Positions 36,919-48,900 of a stretch of 64,000 nucleotides of DNA are shown one piece after another. The notes beneath the pieces were generated by a model that was not told the origin of the DNA, did not search any database, and saw only the letters and a program-made list of their open reading frames with translations. Location of the stretch: positions 42,883,817-42,947,816 of the forward strand of contig NC_090981.1 of the NCBI RefSeq assembly GCF_040807025.1. Direction: 5' to 3'. A program made the position numbers and the translations under genes. This stretch comes from Struthio camelus. Its lineage: Eukaryota > Chordata > Aves > Struthioniformes > Struthionidae. Each line of letters begins with the position of its first letter. Position 1 is the stretch's first letter.

Positions 36919-37760
36919 AGGCGGTTCGGAAGCCGCCGCGGTGCGGGGGCCGGGGGCCCCCACCGGGCAGCGCCGCGCCGCCCAAGCGGGAACCGCCGCC
37001 CCCTGCCCGCGGCCGGGGTCTCGGCCGGCCGTTTCGGCTCGCTGCCCGCCGGAGGGGCGATCCGCCGGCGGGCAAACCGAGCCCACCCCGCTCGGCGGGG
37101 CGGCCATCCCCCGCAGGGACGGGACGGGACGGGGCCCGACCCGGCCCGCCGCGCCTCGCGGTCAGGCGCCCCCGCCATTTCGCGGCGGCCGCCGACCCCC
37201 GCGGCGGGGCTCGCCCTCCTCCCCCCGCCATCTCAGGCGACCGCCGCAGCCCCGCCAGCCCCCTCAGCGAGCGGGGGACGTGGCCAGGCCCGGCCCCGCC
37301 TGCCGCCGCGCCGGGCCGGTAGCGGAGGCCGCACCCTCCGCCCACTCCTTGCTCAGGTATCAGGCGAAACTGGTCGGGCTGCGCGGGAGAGGCGGGAGCG
37401 CGGCGGGGACGGCGGGAGCATGGCCGGGCTGTGCCGCCGCCGCCTGCCGCCGCCGCTGCTGCTGCTGCTGCTGCTGCTGTGCGCGCTGCTGGGAGCCGCC
37501 ACGCCCGCAGGTGAGAGCCGAGGCCGGCCGGGCCCCCCGGGCCGCGGCGGGAGCGGGAGCCAGAAGCGGCGCCGCCGGGGAGCGGCAATCCTCCGGCCGG
37601 TCGCTGTGCGCCGGCGGGACCTCCGCCCGCCCGGCCGTCGTGCTCGCCCCCGGCGCCGGCCTGAAGTGCGCGGGGCCGCGGGGGCGCGGAGCGGAGCCCG
37701 CCGAGCAGCCCGCCGGGACGCGCGTAGCCTGCCCCAGCAACACCGCTCTGAGCAGCTGCT
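36919..37760 (+). promoter_or_regulatory. F2RL1: CpG island and promoter of F2RL1
   Basis: About 840 bp of very GC- and CpG-rich sequence surrounds exon 1 of F2RL1. It carries many GC boxes and GACGGGACGGGACGGGG repeats at about 37118-37133. No TATA box is visible, so dispersed initiation is likely. No ATG occurs in the roughly 300 bases before the start codon, so there is no upstream ORF. Long open frames on both strands (up to 337 codons) are an effect of base composition. Confidence 0.75.
37420..37510 (+). CDS. F2RL1: F2RL1 exon 1: signal peptide of proteinase-activated receptor 2
   Basis: The exon codes for 30 residues plus the first base of codon 31. The ATG has A at -3 and G at +4. It is followed by Arg-rich residues (CRRR), prolines, an uninterrupted run of eight leucines all spelled CTG, and a small-residue end (GAATPA), a strong signal peptide. 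The donor is GCAG|GTGAGAG in phase 1. Joining to the acceptor at 41693 restores a Glu codon and runs into PAR2. The exon plan copies that of F2R upstream, as expected for tandem paralogues. No other ATG lies nearby in this frame. Confidence 0.9.
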
Positions 37761-40700
37761 GTGATGCTCAGCCGGCGTATTGCCTGAGAGGTGTAAGAGC
37801 CCCTAAAGACTGGAGTCTTGGAGGTCCTTTCCTATCCCTGGAAAGCCAGGATGGCCTCTTAATCCTAACGCTTAACTTGGCTGGTTTGTGTTACTGCATA
37901 GGGAACATAAGTGCTTTTAAAAGAGAGACAGGCATTCATGTTTCACTGCCTTAAGGGTCGTGTTTCACTGCCTTTTATAGTAAAACCCGTTGCCATCTGC
38001 ACGCATGCTCTTTGCACCGTGTCCTCCTGTACTTGTTCCTCCTGTACATTAGTGCTTATTTACGTAATACATGTATGTGTAGAGGCTGTGTAAGTAACGG
38101 AGCCAAACTTATGGTAGATCCTACTTTTTTAACAAATAGACACCAGATTTTCGAGATATGGCCATCACCTGTGGACAAGTGCATGCCAGTAATAGATGTT
38201 CTAATTTTGGTTTATTGTGTGATACGTTTTGGTTGAGTGACTTAAAGCTAAATCGCTGATAAGCGGACCTGAAACAACAAAAAATGCCATCTAGCATCTT
38301 GTTTACTTTTAATTAAATTTGCCTAAAACACCTAGAGTTAAACTAGTAACTAGCGTAATTGTGCATGTCAGGAAAGGCCTTTTGTCTTTCCACTGTCTTT
38401 TTGAGAACTATCGTCAAAGCAGAGAGTTTATCTAGAGCTGTTACAGGTTTTAGTAAGAAGGTGGTATTCACCTTAAAATCTTAGGGAGGTAAAAATCAAC
38501 AAGCTGTTTGCTGCAAGTTTTCTGGTTCCGAGTGAAGTTTCTGATGCTAATGAGATCGTGAATGACTCCCGCTATCCTCGTTAAGGGGGAAGGGGGCCAG
38601 GGCTGTGGGGGAAGGAAGGGCGGCTTAGAATCGTCTGGGGCGGGGGGAGCAGGAAGTAGTCTGTGCACAAATGTCCTCGCTGGGCACTTGATCTTCTGGT
38701 GGTGGGAAGTGAGGTGAGCTGGAAGAGCGAGCCGCCAGAAGTCGGGAGACCTGACTGTGAGCGTTTTCAGACGGGCTGATGCCATTATGGGGTTCTGGCG
38801 AGTCTGTGCTGCACATCCAAGATCCGGGGTAATCTTAACCTTAGTAATATTGCTACTGGGACCCCAATTAGTTAATTTTGGATACTTTATGCTCTTGTCA
38901 CCTTTGCATTTGCAGGGTAGGTATAATCTTCAGTTTGGTATGCAGTAGGCTATATCTTCTGAACAGTGGCAAATGTGTTGAAATAGGCTTTTCTTGTGGG
39001 AGGGGAGTTTGTCTGTCCCCTTGATACTAAGGAAGCTTTTCCCGTGGGCAGATTAGCAAGTGAGCTGCATTCTCTGTACATGAGTCAGGGTGAAACCATG
39101 CTTGGAAAAGAACTCCTCGCAATTGTTATGGAAAACTGAAAGAACAGGAGGAGTAAGAAAAGGACATAGAAAATGCACATACCTGACAAAGGATTGGTAG
39201 CTCTGTGAGAGAGTGCTAACTGGGGGGAGAAACTGGATACTGAACTGTCTCCCAATATGCATGCCACGTGAGCTAACAAAACCTGCCCGGTGTCTGCAAT
39301 CAGAAGTTTGGAGGGTGGAAGTGAAACATTTCCTACCTAAAATCAGCATAAAAGCAAAACTTGATGCCCGAAATCAAGAATACTGATTCAGCTTGACTAC
39401 ATATTCAAAGAAAGAACAAAACAAATCTTTGCCTCTGTTTGGTCTCTCTTGGCAGTACCAAGTCCTCCATGGGAGCTACATGTACGTTAATCGATGTCAT
39501 TTCATAGAGTTGTTGTTCTTTTGTGTCACAATGACCCTTTAGGTTTCCTTGGTGACGCTTTAGGTTCTTGTGGTGATCGTTTTTCTTCACTTTCTCAACG
39601 CAGGCTAGGAGCATCTATTTCAAAGCACTGCTCTACATCTGCTCACAAAACATTAATAAGAACAAAGTGTTAGTATTTGGTGTGCCAGTTTTCCACAAAA
39701 ATATCAGTGCTTGGAACTGGGAATACGAATAGTATGGTTGGAATTTGATAAAACTGACTAGTTATTGAGGGACAGCTGCTTGACATAGCACTGTACTCTG
39801 TGCTCTGAGAGCTGCTCTCCGCTCACACTGAAGGGTATGCTTTCAAGCAGCTCTGGAATCTTTCTCAGCGAAGCTGTAAGCATAAGGATGGCTGCATTGC
39901 TTAGCTGTTTATCTTTTACATCTGACATTTATATAAGCTATGTTATTCAGGTTGATTTTATGGCTTTTACTGTTTACAGCTTGAGTTAGAAACCTGGCAT
40001 TCTAATATACAAGTAGGAGTTGTAATCTTTAATGGTGTAGCTGACACAGTCATGTTGCATGAAGAGCTGAGAGCAGAATTTGCATAATTCTGCCTTGTTG
40101 CAATTACACCTCAAGCAGGCCAAAAGGACTCTTTGGCATTCAAGTTTACTTTCATTAGGGCTGTTGTTTTGTTGGTACGATTCAGACTTCTTCAGCATAG
40201 GCTTCATGTAGTCTACTACAAAGGTTTGGCTCTGTAACTGTACTGCCAAAAAGCTTTCTTATACCTCAGTTTTCCAGTGAAGCTTGCCTGTGCCTGGAAC
40301 TTGACAGACCCTTGCTAAGTGGAGCTAGGGTAACTTAATTCAAAACACTCTTAACTCTAAAGAATGCCAATATACGCTATTTTTTTATACTTCTTTAGGA
40401 GATCACACAGTCTAGATAGGACCCTAATACTGTGCATCAGACTTTGCAATAACAACTGGAAAGTAACACCTATCTAAAGTTGTGGAGGTTTTTTAGAAGC
40501 TATCTTTTTTAGTCTGTTTAGTTTGTGGGGATTCTTTTCTTGCACTTTCAAATGTAAAGGCTAAGCATTTTTCATTTTAAGTAACAGAGGAGCCATACTG
40601 TTCATGCCTTGTTGTACACAAACCTACTTGCTCAAGAAGACTCTGTATTCCTGGGTTCTGTGCCTATAATCCTCAACAATTCTTGACAGAGACTGAGATA

Positions 40701-41692
40701 AGGTTAAAATACTTTTCCCACAGACAGTCACGTTCCTTCAGTTTTGCTTGGTGGGTGTGTGATTTATGGGACAGAGCAAGTTCACTGAAAGTATCTTTTT
40801 GTGCAATTAAACTTGTTCTCACAAGAGGGCTGTTGGGTTTGGAAGATGTCATGGGGGGTTTCTGGACTGAGTCATCCGAAGGGCTTTGTACAAGACAGAA
40901 CATTCGGGAACTGCTGGCTTGCTGGCATGCTTTTATAGGTTCCTGTGGCATTCAGAGAGACAGAGCGAAATGAAGTGAGAGCTTTCTGGTGTACTAAGCA
41001 ATCACAGCTGTCAGCTCTGTCAGTCTAGTGGTTTGAGTAGAAGCTGTAGAGGTTACCTGACCATTTGGTCTGAACTGAAAGGAGATCCCAGATGATCAGC
41101 CCTGTTGCCTCATCATGCACAAAGTTTGTTTGTTCACATTTCAGTTCAGGTACAATGTAAACATGCATCTTTCTTTCCTAAAGGTCACTCGTTTATAGCC
41201 TTCCACATTGCATTCTGACAGTTTCAGTTCAAGCTAGCCTGGTTGAGGACAGTATGCTTTCTTTACCACATAACTGGTTTTGTCTGTCTAAGCTGAGGAC
41301 ATTTCTACTGTACGTACGTTGTAAGCCTGCTGCAAAGTTTTATGAATCCCAGCACTTGGATAATCTGGGTCTGATATGAGAAAGGGTAATGATACCCTGG
41401 GGTACTTGGAGCAGTTTCTGTTGCAACTGTTCTGATGGAAGGAGCCACCTGACAGCCATTTTAACGTGGTATTTTTGTATCGGTCATGTGAGGCGGAAAA
41501 GCATTTTGGTTGCTCGTGTAATCCTTGCATAGGGATATAGGTTGTCTTTTGGATAATAAACTAAAATGAAGGGAAGAAAAATTATCTTTAATTCTTCGGA
41601 GTAGATTATACTGTCTAGTTGGAAAAAGAACGACAAGGAAAAAACGGTCTCTACTGCAATAACTTCACTTTTTTAATTTTATTTTTTTATAG
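37511..41692 (+). other. F2RL1: F2RL1 intron 1
   Basis: A 4,182-bp intron from GTGAGAG to TTTTTTTATAG (AG at 41691-41692). Its start lies in the CpG island; the rest is unique AT-rich DNA without a recognised exon or transposable element. The acceptor is followed by AGAG, so a second AG two bases downstream (41693-41694) could be a weak alternative acceptor, but it would break the frame. Confidence 0.85.
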
Positions 41693-42798
41693 AGAGAAAC
41701 GGAACCAGCAATTCAAAAGGAAGAAGTTTCATTGGCCAGAAAGTTCCAAATACAAGTAATGCCTCTGGAGAGTCATATGAAGTGGATGACTTTGCAGCAA
41801 AGGTTCTTACAGGAAAGCTGACTACAGTTTTTCTTCCCATAGTCTATGTCATTGTCTTTGTTGTTGGTTTGCCAAGCAATGCCATGGCCCTCTGGGTCTT
41901 TTTTTTCAGAACAAAGAAGAAACATCCTGCTGTGATATATATGGCTAACTTGGCATTGGCAGACCTTCTCTTTGTTGTCTGGTTCCCACTGAAGATTGCA
42001 TACCATGTAAATGGCAATAATTGGCTATTTGGTGAAGGTCTTTGCAAAGTACTTGTAGGATTTTTCTATGGAAATATGTACTGCTCCATTCTTTTTATGA
42101 CATGCCTTAGTGTGCAACGGTATTGGGTCATAGTGAACCCCATAGTGCATTCAAGAAAGAAATCTGAAATTGCATTGGGCATCTCCCTTGCTATCTGGAT
42201 ACTGATTTTCTTGGGCACCATTCCATTGTATCTTGTTAATCAGACTGTTCATATTTCAGAACTTAACATCACCACCTGCCATGATGTGTTGCCTGAAAAT
42301 GTTTTGGCACATGACATGTTCAGTTACTTCCTCTCACTTGCAATTGGACTCTTCTTATTCCCAGCTCTCCTCACTGCTGTTGCTTACATACTAATGATTA
42401 AGACTCTGAATGCTTCCATTTCAGACATAAACACTGGAAAGAAACGAAAAAGAGCAATCAAGCTTATTATTACTGTCCTGTCCATGTATCTTATCTGTTT
42501 TACGCCTAGCAATGTGCTGCTTGTTGTGCACTATTTACTCCTGAAGACCCATGGCCAGAGTTCTTTGTATGCGTTGTACATAACTGCACTGAGTCTTTCT
42601 ACTCTAAACAGCTGTATTGATCCGTTCATTTATTATTATATTTCAAAAGACTTCCGAGACGACCTTAAAAACGCTCTTCTTTGTCGAAGTGTGCGAACAA
42701 CCCGGCGGATGCAAGTCTCTCTCTCATCAAGTAGATACCCCAAGAAATCAAATTCTTACTCCTCAAACTCAAATGGAACAACTAAATCAACCTACTGA
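41693..42798 (+). CDS. F2RL1: F2RL1 exon 2: proteinase-activated receptor 2, tethered ligand and seven membrane segments
   Basis: A class A G-protein-coupled receptor cleaved by trypsin, tryptase and related serine proteases. The spliced protein is 398 residues (human 397). The cleavage site reads SKGR/SFIGQK (R41/S42); human is SKGR/SLIGKV. Glycosylation sites N33, N50, N53 and N222 are present. Membrane segments span about 74-101, 110-133, 148-170, 189-211, 236-264, 284-310 and 321-347. Family marks are GKLTTVFLP entering TM1, VQR at 171-173 where most receptors have DRY, the C148-C226 disulfide pair and LNITTCHDVL in ECL2, DPFIYYY at 340-346, and the palmitoylation cysteine C361 in LLCRSVRT. 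The Ser/Thr-rich tail ends TKSTY (human VKTSY), the usual beta-arrestin region. Stop TGA at 42796-42798. Residue numbers of the cysteines match human exactly, which makes the call secure. Only one coding exon precedes it. Confidence 0.97.
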
Positions 42799-43640
42799 GT
42801 TAGGAGAAAAGTGAACCCTTTAGTACTGCTTAGAGGATATAAGTGACAAAGTTATTTTGTGCAAGAGAGCCTGAAGAAACAGCTTTGCTTTTTGGTTCAC
42901 AGTGAAGTCTTAATTTCAAAACTGGTAACTGCTTACTCTGTATGGAAATCACCAGCAGGTGGATCTTCCCACTAGACTGAAAAAAACGCGTGACATTTCT
43001 GATGCTCTACAAAAGAGCTGCTGGCCTTAAAATGAGCTGTATTTGAAGACGTTTTTCTTCAGTTTCGAGGATGTTAAAATGCATAGTGTCTCTGGAATGT
43101 TGTGTACTGTTACTAGTGTATTTAATTAACAGAGAAATTCTGTTTTGTTTGGCTTTAACAGTAATACATTAAACAGTTGAACAGATTGTCTGTATAGGAC
43201 CTTGCTCTGTGTACCTGCCTCCACTGAACGTTATTTGAAACCATAGGGAGAAGGAGAGGAGAATCGTTTTATTTCACCGTCTCATTGTAGGTCCAGCAGC
43301 GTGACTGTTTATTAACCATAGTATGATCTAATTTTATATTGTTTTCCAAGTTTTCATGTTGTAATACTAACATGGTAGAAGCCTGGTAAGATTGTCCTGT
43401 TGAGCTGGCAAGCTGAACCTGTTATCAGCTAGCACAGAGATAAATAAAATGTGTGAGTTGAGATTATACACATGGGCAAACTGTTACTTAACACTTGCCA
43501 GTACGTGATCATAAATGGAGTTATTTAACAGCGTTCTGATGAATAGCTACTTGATTTTTGTGTAATGTCTTGTATTTTTTAAGATATCTAAATAAGACAT
43601 TTTTTATAACACATTTGAGTGGAGTGTTTTCTTTTATGCT
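42799..43640 (+). other. F2RL1: Probable F2RL1 3' UTR
   Basis: AT-rich sequence after the stop with AATAAA at 43443-43448 and TG-rich sequence at 43449-43460. A second, variant signal (AATAAG) near 43590 is followed by GAGTGGAGTGTTTTCTTTT. Length of about 650-800 bases is plausible; the end is not certain. Confidence 0.5.
43443..43448 (+). terminator. F2RL1: Poly(A) signal of F2RL1
   Basis: Canonical AATAAA about 645 bases after the stop codon, with a GTGTGAGTTGAG element right after it. Confidence 0.5.
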
Positions 43641-45209
43641 TTTAAATGCTCTTCAATATGCTGAGTGGTTCAACTTGCATTACCTGGTTTCAGGGAACAA
43701 AGGTATTATTCCTAGTAGCGAATAAGAATTCTGACAGAACTGTAGCTATAACATGTAAATGGGTTAAGGAAATCATTTCTCATGATGCATTCCATTAGAG
43801 CAAACTTTCCTAAGAAGAAGTGAGTCTGGGGAGCAGATAGCTAAAAGCGAACAATTCGGGACCTTGGGGAAATAACAAGATACCGAACTTCAGGCCCATT
43901 GAATTTCTACAGTATCTTACAGCCTCCTCCCCTATCCCCAATATGTGTGACCACTCAGGAACATGGAATCATATTTATTTTTAATCTGAAAAGCTGATGG
44001 ATATAGGTTTGGTGGTAGGATTTAAATGCATTCTTTCAAATTTTGCAGTCCTAGTAAGTTTTACCAAGTTATGAATTGCACTAGTATCAAAGTGACCTAT
44101 CTGAGACTGAGTTATAACAGGGTCCTTTTAAACACAGGCGAATAGAAAAGTCTTTGGTCCAAAGAGTAGTCTGAGACAACTGGTATATAGATGGGAAAAG
44201 CTCACCATTTCAAATACAGAGAGTAAGGAAGGGGAGCTTGAAGCAGTCTCATATGGCTTAGAGCCCCATAGTATTTCTTTATTAAAGTACTAGTTTCTTT
44301 CTGAGATTTGTTTTGTATGTGTGTGCTAGTTAACTCCTACCCTTCTTCTTTGGTTTTCATATTCTTCTAGCTTGTTAACAAGTTTGTCTCCTCATTGTGA
44401 ATGAAGATTTGCTCATGCTGGACTTTCAGTCTATTGTGGCAAACTTGAAATTGTTACTAAAATCAATGGATGTTTCTTTTAAGCAGCTGCAGTTTCAGTA
44501 GTTTGTTTTTCACACACAGCAAAGATACAGAGGTTTGTTTGAAGTACTTCTAACTCTTCTCTTCAAAGGAAAGTTAGGGCTTATTTAATACTTATTTGCC
44601 ACAGTCTTGCCTACTGACTCTTACCGGTTGCTTACCACAAGAGTAGGATGTTCTGTGGTGGTATTGCAAAAGTTCAATCTGAAATAACAGTTTTTATTAT
44701 CTTAACTGATGTCTGTTTGAGGGGCAGAGAGTGCTGCGCAACTCTTTAGATTGTGTGGTACACGCACACTTCTCAGATATGAACGCTGTTTACTCTTCCT
44801 GTTTGCTGACAGAAACGCAGGGAAGTAATTGCTTATTGATTACCGAACTACAGGTGCAACCAAGCATCTTTACTGGAAAATAACTGTAAATAAGAGGCGA
44901 CGACTGACTGCAAGAACTTCTTGGGAAGAAAGGAGTTTGTGCCATCTTTACAAGCTGCTAGCTGAACTCTTCCCTTATCCTGTGTGTACAATAAACAGAG
45001 TACGAGAATGTCTTTTCCCTTGCTGAAAAGCCAAGTCCATGTGCTTCCTGTTGTAGATAGGGTAATGAGTAACACAAAGGAAGGGCGCCCTATCTGTGTG
45101 ATGGAATGCTACCAGTGTTCTGCCAGGAGTCCAAGGGTTACAAATTGTATGCTGTAAAGGCTGTGAATTGTGTGTGTCTATGTAATACCACAAGGATATC
45201 TTTATTGAG
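43641..45209. other. Intergenic, nothing recognised
   Basis: Unique AT-rich DNA between F2RL1 and an old CR1. No gene seen. Confidence 0.45.
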
Positions 45210-45955
45210 CTTCATCTGCAAGTTTATTGCTCAATCAGTCTTGCAAGGTTCATCTGTAATTTTTTTGAAGCCTGCCTTAGCCTTTACTATTTTGAATCTG
45301 AATAGCTTTGTGTCATCAGCAGACTTTCGCACCTCACAGCTCAACCCTGTTCAGACCATTTGTGAATAGGCAGAAGAGTACAGGTCCAGAACTCCACTGA
45401 TGATCTTGTGCTGTGAAAACAGACCATTTTCTGCTACCCTTTGTTTCCTGTCTTGTAATCAATTACTCATCCGTGAGATGATTTCCCTCATATTCACGGC
45501 TGCTTAGTTTTCTTTAAAAGTCTTTGATGAGGGACTTTGTCAAAAGCCTTTGGGAAATCCAAGTAGACTATACTAGCTGGATCAGCCTTCCCTTCGTGTG
45601 TCTGACCTCTTCCAAGAACTGCAAAAGGTTTTTAAGGCCAGACTTCCCTTTACAAAAACCATGGTAACTCTTCCCAGGAAGATCCAGAAGTTCCTTAATG
45701 TTGTCCTTTGTTATAGACTCTATAATAATGACTGATCTGCGAAATACAGATTTTAGGCTTGCAGGACTGTAGTTCCCTGGACCTTTTTTAAAATTGTAGA
45801 TAATGGCACTGGCACCCAGTATTCCAGTGTTGGAAATGTTGCCAAGAGGTAACACGCTTTGTTAGTAATTCAGCTATTTTGTCCCTGAGTTCTCTTAGGA
45901 CTCCTGGATGAATACTATCCAGGCCCAACGATTTTGGTGTTTGCTTTGTCTAGCT
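45210..45955 (-). mobile_element. Ancient CR1-type LINE: decayed reverse transcriptase region
   Basis: Read on the - strand this is part of a CR1-family ORF2. From 5' to 3' in sense it shows a degraded NVTPIFKKG-like stretch (IIYNFKKGPGNYSPASLKSV at about 45800-45740), HGFCKGKSGLKNLLQF (matching HGFxKGKSCLTNLL), VYLDFPKAFDK around 45540-45575, a remnant of SGVPQGSVLGP near 45385, and KSADDTK at 45306-45330, the catalytic (F/Y)ADD box. At least one frameshift separates the KGKSG part from the LDF part, and stops follow, so it is dead. It lacks the 5' and 3' ends. Divergence is far greater than in the copy at 7405-8030, so it is likely an insertion older than birds. Confidence 0.85.
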
Positions 45956-48900
45956 AATAATGATGTAATGATTGAAGACACGTAACACGTGTCTAGTGGT
46001 GCAACTGTCCTGGGAATTGAGTAGTGTAATGCTTACCTACCATTAGAGGCCTTTGAGACTCATGTTTCATTGGAGAAGCATTTGGTCTGGTATGTGCACT
46101 CTGGACATAGTTAATATCCAGCAACAACATTAAGTTCAGTGCAAGCAGAATAGTTATGGCCGTTTTGACTCAAAAACAGCCAGAAGAGACTATGGACCTA
46201 TATTTTGTCTCATGAATGATAACCTGTAGGATCGGAGATAAACGTTCTCCAGGTGCTGTTTGCTGGCAAGACCAGTACAACGAGCTGACTACGTAGTCAA
46301 TTCTCTTTTATCTAGGCCAAAGGAGGTGGAGGTACTTTGGATAATACAGAAATAACCAGTGATTGTGAAGGGTGCATTGGGTGCAGTGCAGAGATGCTGG
46401 GCTGACTTGTTTGTAGGACTAACTGATTCAGCGCTAGCCTGCATGACATAAGCTTCACAGTCATTTAAGTATGCCTGCACCAGCTTCCCTGGTTGTCTGG
46501 TTCTTGGGTGGCCAGAGGAAGGGGGAAAGGCATATCTGGTTCATGCACAGTGCTGTGCCTGCATGGAGGTAGTTTGGGTTCATAGCTGTACTGCAGTTCA
46601 TAAATCACCTGGAATCGTTAGTGCTGCGATGGGTCGTGCAGAGGCACCGGAACAGGACTGTCTCAAGGCTGCCAACATTTATTAGCACTACCTGGGAGTA
46701 TCTTTGATGTAACTGAGCTAACAAATTCTGTCAGAGCCAAACTCCAGTGTCTGTACTTCAATGTAGTGGCTGCAAAGATATATATGCAAATACAAAGATA
46801 ATTAAAATTTGACTGTGCTTCTGGGCCAGGTGTCTCCACTTCTATCTCTCTGTGTACCCTGCTTCCCTATCCCATATGCTGCCAACTGTTGAATGCTGTG
46901 TGCTACCTGAGTGAGCTTATCTTGAAAGCTGACCTAGATGTTGTGCTTTGCCACAGCAATCTCACAGCATAGATAGCCCAAGGGGCAGAACAAGTGTGAT
47001 TGCTGATTGCCAGAGCTGTGTTAGCAAGAGTCCTAATGTGGCTGTAACGCAGAGACTGCACTTTTACTGGTACGACTTGCTCCCCTGGTCTCCGTGGGAT
47101 TAGTATGCTGGTTGTGAAGCACAGTTCTGCTGCTTTATCTGTACAGCCTAGCACACTCATCACATAGACTAAACCTTATTCCTCTGTTTGTTTTGAAGAA
47201 GTTAATAATATGCAGTAGCCAGCATTAATGAGCATCTGTGTAATGAAGGAAGACAACAAAGAGTGGGAGAAGAAGAGCCTGCATGTGACCTGTCTGCCTG
47301 TGGGAGGTAAGAGAAATCACCCAGGAGGGTAACAAACCTCAGCTCTGTCAGGTGGTTGCTTCCGTGTAAGGCAGCCCGAATGACATGTCAGTTAAAGCAG
47401 ACAACTCTGTGGAAACAGTGAACAGAGAGGGAAGCTGTTCCTCATTGATGGCAGTTCTGAAAATCGACATATGTAAAAATTCTTAAGGTTGGCAGGATCT
47501 TAACTGCCAAACTTTGCATGCCGTAAGTGACAAGTGCTCTGGCTGAGAATGAAGCCTGAGCTGGCACATGGGTGGATGCCCATCTGTTGCAATCAACAGT
47601 TACACTTCTTTCAGTGACTGCACTTTAACCTTGTGCTTCAACTTCAAGAAGCAAACTGCTGGGAATGGAGTGTTCAGCACATTTAAGTTTGGGCCTGGAG
47701 TACGGTTTATTTTTTCCTCCTCATTAGAGTGCCTGTGAGTCTCAGAGCCTGGGTGTACACAGGAGGGAAGTGACATACGGATGTATTTCTGCAGTGGAGA
47801 ACGTCGTCAGCATTCATGCATTCTCTGCATTGTGTCTGAATACAGGACAATAAGTGTTTCTGGTGCTGTGTTTTAACAGCTGGGTATGTGCTTTCCCCCT
47901 GCTCAATGTCTGTGCTAGGGACTACTCTGTCACAAAATCCACTGCAGGATGTGGGGAAGTAAAGCACATTTGCACTGGGCCTTTGGAAAGGTTGGTCTAC
48001 TGAATAAAAGCGAATGAGGGAAATAAGTAGCTCATAGAACATAAATAAGAATTAAAAAAAAAAGATGCAACGAGTAGAGGGAGACTTCTGAAGAAGGAGA
48101 AGTCCCAAAGAGTGCATGCATTCCCAAAAGAAAGGCGGGATATGATGAAGGACATAAGAAGGAATACATTAGTCAATCAGCAGTGTCAGCTGGGAAGGGA
48201 ACACCACGCTCCAGTGCTCTCTGGAGTTTGCCTGGCAGTGACTCAGGATTAGTGTATGCTTAAAGTTTGACATGCCATGACCCCTTGACAATTGATCTTC
48301 AAATCCCAATGAGGCAAACCTGTTTGTTTTCTGTGAGCGGATAACTGAGCAAAGTCAAAATCACTAATGTCTCCCTATACACTTCTGGAGTACACCTTGG
48401 GCCAGCTGGTAATACCAGAGGCGGCTGTATTGTCGTGATGCTATTTGCAAGATGGGTGGAGGGTGTGTACACTATTGCTGTGTACAGTGATTTAGTGGTA
48501 AAATACAACTCCAAAATGAAACTGTGGAACTGCTCTATAATAATTTGTGAGTACTGCATTGTGTATATATTGGGTTGGTTACCTGGAAGCTCACTATGTG
48601 GCTGTGTACAGTTAAATTAGTAGAGTTATTGTGAAACAGGCAGGGAAAGAAAACAGTGGTTCTGGTAAGACACTCCTGAATAAATGTCTTAGTTGTTGCC
48701 AGCCAGCAGGTGAGCCTGAGGAGCCTCGCTGACCTCCCAGCGTGTCCACCCGCATGGGTATCTGATGAGCAGGGTCACTCACTGATGGCACAGAGGAACT
48801 CTCTAAGGTGATCCCTGGTAAGATATTCCTCAGCTGTTCTAGCTGATATCTCTGAAAAGTGAAGATGGCTTTGCTCTGCTTTACTATTGAAGGATGTAGA

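Noticed and set aside
36767-37954. Long open frames on both strands (up to 337 codons) across the F2RL1 CpG island
   Set aside because: They overlap each other in several registers, are composed of Gly/Pro/Arg/Ala and follow from GC-rich base composition. They share no domain with a known protein.
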